64,000 nt of DNA from Dendrolimus kikuchii (Eukaryota > Arthropoda > Insecta > Lepidoptera > Lasiocampidae), in the NCBI GenBank assembly GCA_019925095.2, contig CM034392.1:1805501-1869500 (forward strand), in the 5' to 3' direction. Below, one piece after another: positions 59,995 to 64,000 of this stretch (position 1 is the first letter of the stretch; each line of letters begins with the position of its first letter). Position numbers and translations under genes: made by a program. Under the pieces are notes generated by a model, which was not told where the DNA came from, ran no database searches, and saw only the letters and a list, made by a program, of their open reading frames with translations.

Positions 59995-61279
59995 GGTTGT
60001 ACTTATTTTGTCTTATTATAGCTTGAAATTTAGTGATGTTGACTCAAAATTATTTATATTATGTTTGAATTATCAGTTGGGATTGTTGTATAATGTAATC
60101 CAATTGTGTTTATTTTTAAAGCCTCATTTTTTTAATTGAAATCTTTATTTGTGTGAAATTGCATTGCAAATGCATTGCGTCCGGCAACACCGAACAGAAT
60201 ACTTCTTGATTTCTGCAAGCTCCGCCCACCGCAGGACTGCAATGTAGGATCGTGTATATGCTCCTTTACTCGTCGCAATATTGTTTTTAGGGCAAAGACT
60301 GTAGAAGCGATACCGCTCGGTAGGATAGTACATTATTGTATACATTAATGAGTATAGGTTGTGTCGAGGGATATTTTTGTATATGAAATTAGAGGTAGAA
60401 TTAGGTCCATATCCAAAGATAAAAATCTACTAATTATAAACATTATTCAGGCCTTGTTGTCTTTATATTTATATAGGACGTTTATGCTTTTTTTATGAAT
60501 AGGGATGAGAATACATTTTATAGTAAGTAGTAATATTGTTTACATACAAAAGAACAGGCGTTAAAATAACATCTTATCGTTTTACTCTTAAAATATCGGT
60601 ATAGAAATAATTTTAATTACTGTTTAAACAATAGAATTAATGCGCTATTCGACTGCTTTTACATGTACAATAACGTCATAAGTTTGTACGCTTATACAAT
60701 GTCTATGAGACTGCGACGTTTTGTAAGATGATAAAAATATCTCAGTCAATTGGACTGTCCGCTGGGAAGCGGACAATAGGGGTATTGTGTTGATTATGTG
60801 CGTATAATACGAGCAAAACTTATATGCGTACGTGAAGTTCGTACAAGTCATTACAGCAGAACACAATTATAAGGTATATATAATATTTACCTGTAAACTT
60901 TACAATCTCTTCGTTATATAAATAGTTAGGTATTAAAACGCCACCTAGAAAATTTAAAAGTTGCCATATATTTCGCAAATATATTGTGCTGAAAGTGTAA
61001 ATTGCACGTCTATCATAGATATAGTATATCTATGCCACGAAGTTAGCGTATTGGTCTAACGGAATGGTAATAAATAGCTCAGTTATGGATGATATTTTAA
61101 TTGTACTTTCACTTTAAAGACAAGTATTGTCATATAAAGACATTTGTAATTAAGTCAGTTATTAATTTATTTTTTTAAGGTTAAAACGTCAATCTGACAA
61201 GGCAGTTTGTTTAGAGTAGAATTGTATTTAGCTGTCAAGTAATTTAAATTTAAATATTTTATCATTTAGGCCGTGTTTT
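59995..61279. other. No gene recognised downstream of the epimerase gene
   Basis: AT-rich sequence. No repeat family from elsewhere in the window and no coding signal were seen. Confidence 0.5.
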
Positions 61280-61570
61280 CAAATACACTCGTAATAACTT
61301 CACACGAGTGCATACGAATAGCGGTTTACACTCATCCAAATTAACTCGTATAAATTTGTTCATCTGTAAGCAAGTGTTGAAGATTAGAAATATCTTACGC
61401 TATTTTATTTCTATATAGTGATTCTAGTGACTTGTAATGGAACACCGTCCGAGTTTACTCGGGTCAAACGCTTATCCGAGTGCGCTCGGACTGCCAATTG
61501 TGATACGAGTAGCGTCCGAGTAGCTATCCGAGTGTATTTGGTTCGGAAGTATTCGAGTTTAGTCGGCGCG
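61280..61570. repeat. Cluster of CGAGT palindromes
   Basis: CCGAGTTTACTCGG and CCGAGTGCGCTCGG are perfect palindromes. ACGAGT, TCCGAGT and TTCGAGT recur around them, with ACTCGTA further left. Confidence 0.7.
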
Positions 61571-61767
61571 GCTTACTTAATGTTATGAATCATACAGATG
61601 CAAAGAATCTCACTAACTAATTGCAGTAATTTTATCACTAATTATTCCGGCCACGAATTTAAACTATTTACGCGAAACTCACTCGATGCATGTCCTGTAA
61701 AATGTGAGCTTGAGTGAAATTTCATTTAGTGAAAATAGTTTGCAAATTAGCATGGTTAATAAAAAAT

Positions 61768-61972
61768 CTGCCAGATGGTAGGGCATTTGCCCGACTGGAT
61801 GGCTACCACCTCTGGTCTAAAGTATGTCGCCATAACAACCTTGAGTTGTGTTCCAGCATTAGTGACTAGCTTCTAGTCTATCTTAAAAGAGTTGCAAATG
61901 CCCATAGGCGATGGTAACCGCTTTCCATTAAGTGGGCCGTCCGCCTGTCTGCTGAACTCCGGCAATAAAAAA
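61768..61972 (+). mobile_element. Family-B retroposon, 5' truncated with an internal deletion
   Basis: CCAGATGGTAGGGCATTTGC to ACTCCGGCAATAAAAAA. The stretch with the AGCAGCAGCGCATTTGTAGC block is missing. Confidence 0.75.
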
Positions 61973-62049
61973 TCAAATTTTTATCAATATACGTTTTTGA
62001 AATACGTATCAAACAAAACCGCAGTGCTGATAAATTTGACGGCGTATGT

Positions 62050-62122
62050 GGTTTAGTGTTTGGCGAGCTTGGTTCATTAGAATACAGGAGTTTCGGGTTT
62101 GATTCCTGTTATAGTAAATTTC
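62050..62122 (+). repeat. Fragment of a family-E-like SINE head
   Basis: GTTTCGGGTTTGATTCCTG followed by TTATAGTAAATTTCC resembles the B box region of family E. The rest is missing. Confidence 0.5.
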
Positions 62123-62126
62123 CTAA

Positions 62127-62246
62127 TGTCCGGTTCCTACATCTTACTAACTTTCTAGTGGTTAAAATTTTCACAAAGTTCCATACAAATAATGTCAAAG
62201 TTTTGTCAAGCGATTGAATGGTTAGATGTAAGAACCGGCTATGAAT
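62127..62246. repeat. Short foldback sequence
   Basis: GTCCGGTTCCTACATCTTAC and GTTAGATGTAAGAACCGGC are inverted ends about 100 bp apart. Confidence 0.5.
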
Positions 62247-62382
62247 GAACTTTCAGTTACTTGCTCTGGTGAACTCTGGTCTGGGTGTCACTGCATTCCG
62301 CCTCATTTCGTTTTATAGTCATAGAAAAAAAGCTCATATTGTTTGTCTGACGGTAAAAAATATTTATAAATATTTTATTTAA

Positions 62383-62985
62383 TAAAACTAGGTTTTAACG
62401 GTTTTAAGCGCGGTAATTTTATTTGGTTTTGGTTTTTCCGACGTTTCGGCCACTTTTCAGTGGCCGTGATCACGGAAGACAAAGATGTCAAGTGTCAACG
62501 AGTATTGTTAAAGTTTTATTTAGCTTACCGTCAACTTGTGAATTTTAATTATTTAATTTTAATTTTGTTTACGGTTATTATTTACTCTATGGGAGCCTAA
62601 TCTAATTTACTTGACTGATAATTACTTTTATTTTTCCTTCCACCCATTTTAATATTATATAAAAGTATTAGAGCTAGGCATGTTTGCTGAAGAGTTTCTT
62701 GCGCCGCTTCTTCTCTTCAAGCCATAACATGTTGCGAAGCGGTAGTAAATTAGATTAGGCTCCCATAGAGTAAATAATAACCATAAACAAAATTAAAATT
62801 AACAAGTTGGCGGTAGGCTAAATAAAACTTTAACAATACTCATTGACACTTGACATCTTTGTCTTCCGTGATCACGGCCACTGAAAAGTGGCCGAAACGT
62901 CGGAAAAACCAAAATCAAATAAAATTACCGCGCTTAATTAAAACCGTTAAAACGTAGTTTTATTATGTATACAAGTCGCGAAAGC
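62383..62985. mobile_element. Foldback MITE, family I, copy 3, with long inverted arms
   Basis: The left arm starts AATAAAACTAGGTTTTAACG and the right arm ends CGTTAAAACGTAGTTTTATT. The arms are complementary over about 220 bp, including GGGAGCCTAATCTAATTTAC and its inverse. A spacer of about 110 bp includes TGAAGAGTTTCTTGCGCCGC. Confidence 0.8.
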
Positions 62986-63123
62986 TTAAGAAAATATTTT
63001 ATTTATTTATATTTGTTAAAACCATGCTAATATGAATAATAAACTGTTCAAGGCTGATGGGAAATAAAGAATCAAATATATTATGTACATAAGGATAATT
63101 ATATAAAGTAACTCATTGGCTAA

Positions 63124-63652
63124 GGGAAGATTTATATTAGACCGGGCCGTGTCCGGGGCGTGCCGTGTACGTGGCCCGCACGGGGCACGAATTTGAAACG
63201 TTACATACATTTTGTATGAAGCTGTTTATATTACACAGTGCAGGATACGTGTCCCGTCCGGGACCCGGACAACGCTCGTCTACACCACCCGGTGTAATAT
63301 AAACGTGCAGCACGGAGTGGCTCCGCTCCGGCCCCGCCCCGGCCCGGACATGGACCCTAAGGGAAGATTTATATTAGACCGGGCCGTGTCCAGGGCGTGC
63401 CGTGTACGTGGCCTGGACGGGGCACGAATTTGAAACGTTACATACATTTTGTATCGCCCGTGATTTATATTAGACCGGGCCGTGTCCGGGGCGTGCCGTG
63501 TACGTGGCCCGGACGGGGCACGAATTTGAAACGTTACATACATTTTGTATCGCCCGTTTAGCACCCGGTGTAATATAAACGTGCAGCACGGAGTGGCTCC
63601 GCTCCGGCCCCGCCCCGGCCCGGACACGGACCGGTCTAATATAAATCTTCCC
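63124..63652. mobile_element. GC-rich MITE with TAA target duplication, composite
   Basis: Terminal inverted repeats GGGAAGATTTATATTAGACC / GGTCTAATATAAATCTTCCC, flanked by TAA at 63121-63123 and 63653-63655. Inside, a second full left end starts at 63361 after an internal TAA, and a third partial one at 63463. A 3-bp TWA-type duplication suggests PIF/Harbinger. Confidence 0.75.
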
Positions 63653-63655
63653 TAA

Positions 63656-64000
63656 TAGTCAATTTCGCCTTTGTTTTTTTGTACGCACGGTAACTATTGT
63701 ACAATTATCCAAATAATAAATTATTGAATTAATCATATCATTTGTACATATTATTATTAATAGGTAGTGTAGTGTTAGTTAATATTCTGGTCCGATGTAA
63801 TGAAATTGTTACAATTGGAAATAGAAATAATATTCAAGTAGTTGAATGATTGTGAGAGAAGTTTAAGTTATATCAAAATTTGAGTTACTGTCTCGCTCGC
63901 GCATTGAGATAAGTAGGGCGGCACGGAAATTGTTTAAAAAAACAATTTATTAAGACAACTTTATTGCTCGACAGTTCTTACAAGACTAATTAAAATACAA
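63656..64000. other. No gene recognised
   Basis: AT-rich end of the window. Confidence 0.5.

Overview
The window looks like a moth or butterfly (Lepidoptera) nuclear genome. It contains an intron-containing animal gene, it is AT-rich, and interspersed repeats cover most of it: short Helitron-type elements of the Lep1 kind (ending CTAG, inserted between A and T), RTE-type LINE 3' ends with (TATG)n or (GAT)n tails, two tRNA-derived SINE families, foldback MITEs and solo LTRs. There is no bacterial gene organisation, no CRISPR array and no rRNA. Most long open frames are fragments of transposable elements.

The one clear host gene is on the + strand. It is a D-glucuronyl C5-epimerase (heparan sulfate epimerase, GLCE/Hsepi), in nine coding exons between 43155 and 59365. 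The exons join in consistent phase into 1695 nt (564 codons plus stop), with a type II membrane anchor at the N-terminus and the conserved active-site tyrosines in the last exon. A GC-rich block at 32.73-33.29 kb holds a TATA-like box and a short open stretch (ATG GCC AAG, then a good 5' splice site). That stretch would splice in frame to the first clear exon, so the whole gene may span about 27 kb; this is inference.

Layout: 1-32.7 kb is repeat-dominated intergenic DNA. It contains an intact 958-codon non-LTR retrotransposon ORF (19097-21973, minus strand), with an N-terminal C2H2 finger, a reverse transcriptase with a YLDD catalytic box, and a C-terminal CX1CX8HX4C plus RPD...D module of the restriction-like endonuclease type. 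It also contains an inverted pair of solo LTRs (23768-24229 and 24601-25113), a degraded gag fragment with a neighbouring LTR remnant (about 22.6-23.2 kb), two GC-rich islands (7.68-8.47 kb) and several arrays. From 32.7 to 43.15 kb lies the putative long first intron, with a third solo LTR at 37795-38289. From 43.15 to 59.4 kb lie the exons, with introns full of retroposons and several tandem arrays. One 43-bp array begins exactly at the 5' splice site of coding exon 7. From 59.4 to 64 kb is the 3' UTR and flank, with a small foldback element, a cluster of CGAGT palindromes, a long foldback MITE and a GC-rich MITE flanked by TAA.

Nested insertions are common and help to date the layers and define element ends. 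Examples are a Helitron with an empty-site paralogue, an LTR inserted in the 3' tail of the REL element, and retroposons inside retroposons. All family calls are made by eye from the sequence; no database search was run.
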